Origin: Oxyruncus cristatus
Taxonomy: Eukaryota; Chordata; Aves; Passeriformes; Cotingidae
Direction of reading: 5' to 3'
DNA length: 64,000 nt
Assembly (NCBI GenBank): GCA_013399855.1
Contig: VXAY01006156.1
Span: 186,001-250,000, forward strand
The translations under genes were made by a program, and so were the position numbers. Positions 61,701-64,000 of the stretch are shown here, piece by piece. Under the pieces are notes generated by a model. That model was not told the origin of the DNA. It made no database searches and worked only from the letters and a program-made list of their open reading frames with translations. Each line of letters opens with the position of its first letter. Position 1 is the stretch's first letter.

Positions 61701-64000
61701 GCAGTGCTTTTTCTGGTAACAGTTGTTATCCATGAATGGCCAAGGGTGCCAGACTTTCTTGGGTGCTTTCAAAGAGGCAGCTTGAATTAGGAACGAACTC
61801 TTAAAGGTCAATATCTTTATTCCAGGGTCTAGCTGTGTGACACACACAGAGTACAATCTGTTTTCTCTAAATATCAAGGGGAAAAGCGAGGGATCGCATG
61901 TTGCATGCCTGATTCACTGAGGTAGTTCTATTGACTTCTGCAGAAGTTTGCAGCAATCAGGCAGGTGGGATTTGCCTCTTGCTCCTCTGTATTTACCCCC
62001 AAATCTCTTCTGTCCTTTACTCCACATAGCTGCTCTGTTTACATGTATGAAATAAAACTGGGCACTCTCGTGATTAATTTAGTGTTGGAACCAATCCTCT
62101 GAAATAATAGTCCATTTTGAAAGTCTAAGCCTTTATTTTAGTATTATGGGTGCCAGTGACTCTTATTTCACACGACTGCAAATTTAACAAGGATTGAGTA
62201 GAGAAGGATTTAGCTAGAAGAATAATGTTCCTTGGAGGCTTGGTGGTTGCAAATATAGCTTGTTGCAGTTGGCATGTGATTTTGACAGAGATGTTTACAG
62301 TGATAGGGCAGCTGGGAGGTGAAGGGATTTGTTTTCCTGCTTTTCTACCAAGTCCAGTAATACATCACTTGTGAATGATGCGACTTAAAGGATCATACCT
62401 TACATTAATGGTTTCAACAGAGAAAACAATTATGTAATTATTTTACATATTGCTCTCCTCAGCCAAGGTGGTAATTTTCTTTTGAACTGTTCAGTTTCTC
62501 CTGCAAGAAACAAGGTTCAAATTTCTGCTTGGAACATCATCAGAGCCTGGAACCTGTTCAGAAATGGCAATTTCTCAGCTGTTTTCCATCTACCAATGCA
62601 CAAAGCCTATTATTTCCCCCCTCCAGTTTTTCTCCCATTTTCAGTTCCTTCCACAGATCTGAGTACTGCAGGTTGGCTTACATTTTGATCTGATTTTATT
62701 CACCCTTTCACTCAGTCAATCAGTCAAGTGATGTTCTTATTTGAGAATGATAATCTCAGTTTTCCACAGCAGTAACTTGAGACACTGTAACAATTCTATT
62801 TAGCTTATGGTAGATATTTCAGCAAGGAAAAAAAAAAAAATCCTCTTGCCTTGCAGCTTAATAAACTGTCACAGCAGATGCAGCTGTGTAAAATGGATTT
62901 GAAATCCTCTTTACTTCTCTTTAATTATTTTCACTTCTGGCTCTACGTTCTTCCCTGGGTGTTTCAAGCTGTTCGGGATTTCCAGCACCTCTGTTAAATA
63001 GGAAATCTCAGTAATGAAGCTAAACAATACAGTGTACATGGCTTCAATTTCTTCTTGAAGCGAAGATAAAACTTGAAGTGGCCAGCGGGACCTTTTAAGT
63101 CCTGCTTAATTACACGTTCGCTTAAGTGAGGTTGTATAGAAAAGTCTGCAGAAGAGAGTCACATGCCATTTTCAAAAGGAAACTACTAAAATGTTAATTA
63201 TCTGAGCATCAACATTTTTACTTGGGGTAATTTTTCAGTTTGAACTTGCCACTGCAAAGTTCAATTTGAGCAGTGACTATTATAGTGCTAAGTGGCAAGC
63301 TGAATCTCATTAGACTTTTCTTAACGAGTTTTTGATACAGAGATCTCAACATTGCATACAAAAAACTCATTAGTATGTTTAAATGGTTCCAACACGCATG
63401 AGAAATTTCAATGCTCTGGTATTTTATGCCCTTCTGAAATACAGTCCATGAGAAGATGAAGATGGTGAAGGATGGTAAATACAGTGGTAACATTGCTGTA
63501 ATAAGGAAAGAGTAGATAAAAGTAGGATATAGAATATAGGGCTACTGTGCCCTACAGCTAAAATGTTCTGTCATTTTGAAAGGTTTTAGAGTTACAAGAC
63601 ATTGTAGTAGGGAGGAAAGAAATGGGGGTTTGTGTGGTTTTCCAAATGAGGTGAGAATTGTCTCAGGAATTCTACCAGTCACTGTGAAACCAATGATACT
63701 AAAAAAAATGAAACTGGTTTTTAAAGTACAGAATGAAAACTTTAGAAAGGTTGAGTCTACAAATAATAGAGAAAATAAACACTAGCTATTGGTGAGGGAA
63801 AGCCCAGGGCCTCAATACGTTTGTCATTTAATCATTTTGAGGTATCCTCATCAAAAGTCTCATAAAAATGTACTGGAAATATATGTGGAAGAGATCTGGA
63901 TGATAACCAACTTCAGTGGTTTACTGTGAGTTGTCAGAAATACTGGTGTCATGTTTCCCTTTTTGAGTCATCTAAGAACTGGAAATTCGTATCATCTTTA
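58741..64000. other. Unique AT-rich non-coding DNA, no gene recognised
   Basis: No exon, RNA gene or mobile element was recognised. A three-unit 10-bp tandem repeat lies at 58984-59008. Reading frames are about 90 codons or fewer and unrecognised. The internal part of the provirus ending at 58620 is not visible here, so it was deleted or lies beyond recognition. Confidence 0.55.
58984..59008. repeat. 10-bp tandem repeat
   Basis: Units of 'tacatgagat' at 58984 and 58994, with a partial third unit. Too short to be more than a slippage product. Confidence 0.75.

Noticed and set aside
1..64000. CRISPR array, operon or bacterial defence system
   Set aside because: There are no regularly spaced repeats and no bacterial-style gene density. 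The CR1, SINE and LTR content shows bird nuclear DNA.

Overview
This window looks like a gene-free (intergenic or deep intronic) stretch of an avian nuclear genome. It is AT-rich, has no recognisable protein-coding exon on either strand, and carries a repeat set diagnostic of birds. That set comprises several 5'-truncated CR1 LINE copies with the usual CR1 3' end (GATGATCT...CTTCCAAC...GATTCTRTGATT), several endogenous-retrovirus LTRs of avian type, and one tRNA-Ile-derived SINE with a CR1-like tail. That SINE resembles the zebra finch TguSINE1 family, which argues for a songbird (passerine) or close relative. The family names come from recalled consensus sequences, not from a database search.

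Layout. 1-146: end of a CR1 running in from outside the window. 147-8608: unique AT-rich DNA. 8609-8864: CR1 (+). 12692-12795: tRNA-Ile SINE (+). 18265-18278: a good CTCF-like motif in unique DNA. 21060-21430: a short GC/CpG-richer block abutting a CR1 tail (21484-21661). 23144-23696: complete solo ERVL-type LTR (+) with a 5-bp target-site duplication. 24416-24781: second LTR (-) of another family. 24782-38118: about 13 kb without a recognised element. 38119-38490: CR1 (+). 38747-38932 and 41247-41437: two copies of an unidentified ~185-bp repeat. 45921-46525: complete solo LTR (-) with target-site duplication ATATG. 51588-52773: the longest CR1 (-), retaining the decayed C-terminal part of its reverse-transcriptase reading frame. 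It is interrupted at 52509 by a single N that separates two almost identical 181-bp copies, which is very probably an assembly artefact. 52920-52975: 5' tip of an ERVL-type LTR. 58058-58740: LTR (-) still joined to a polypurine tract and a little internal retroviral sequence. 58741-64000: unique DNA.

Functionally, the only things that act here are, or were, retroelements: CR1 as the autonomous LINE, the SINE presumably mobilised by CR1 machinery through its shared 3' tail, and retroviral LTRs mostly reduced to solo copies. All visible reading frames are short and either random or antisense to these elements, so no CDS is annotated. The most useful observations are the false duplication around the N, the unexplained repeat pair 2.5 kb apart, and the well-bounded solo LTRs.
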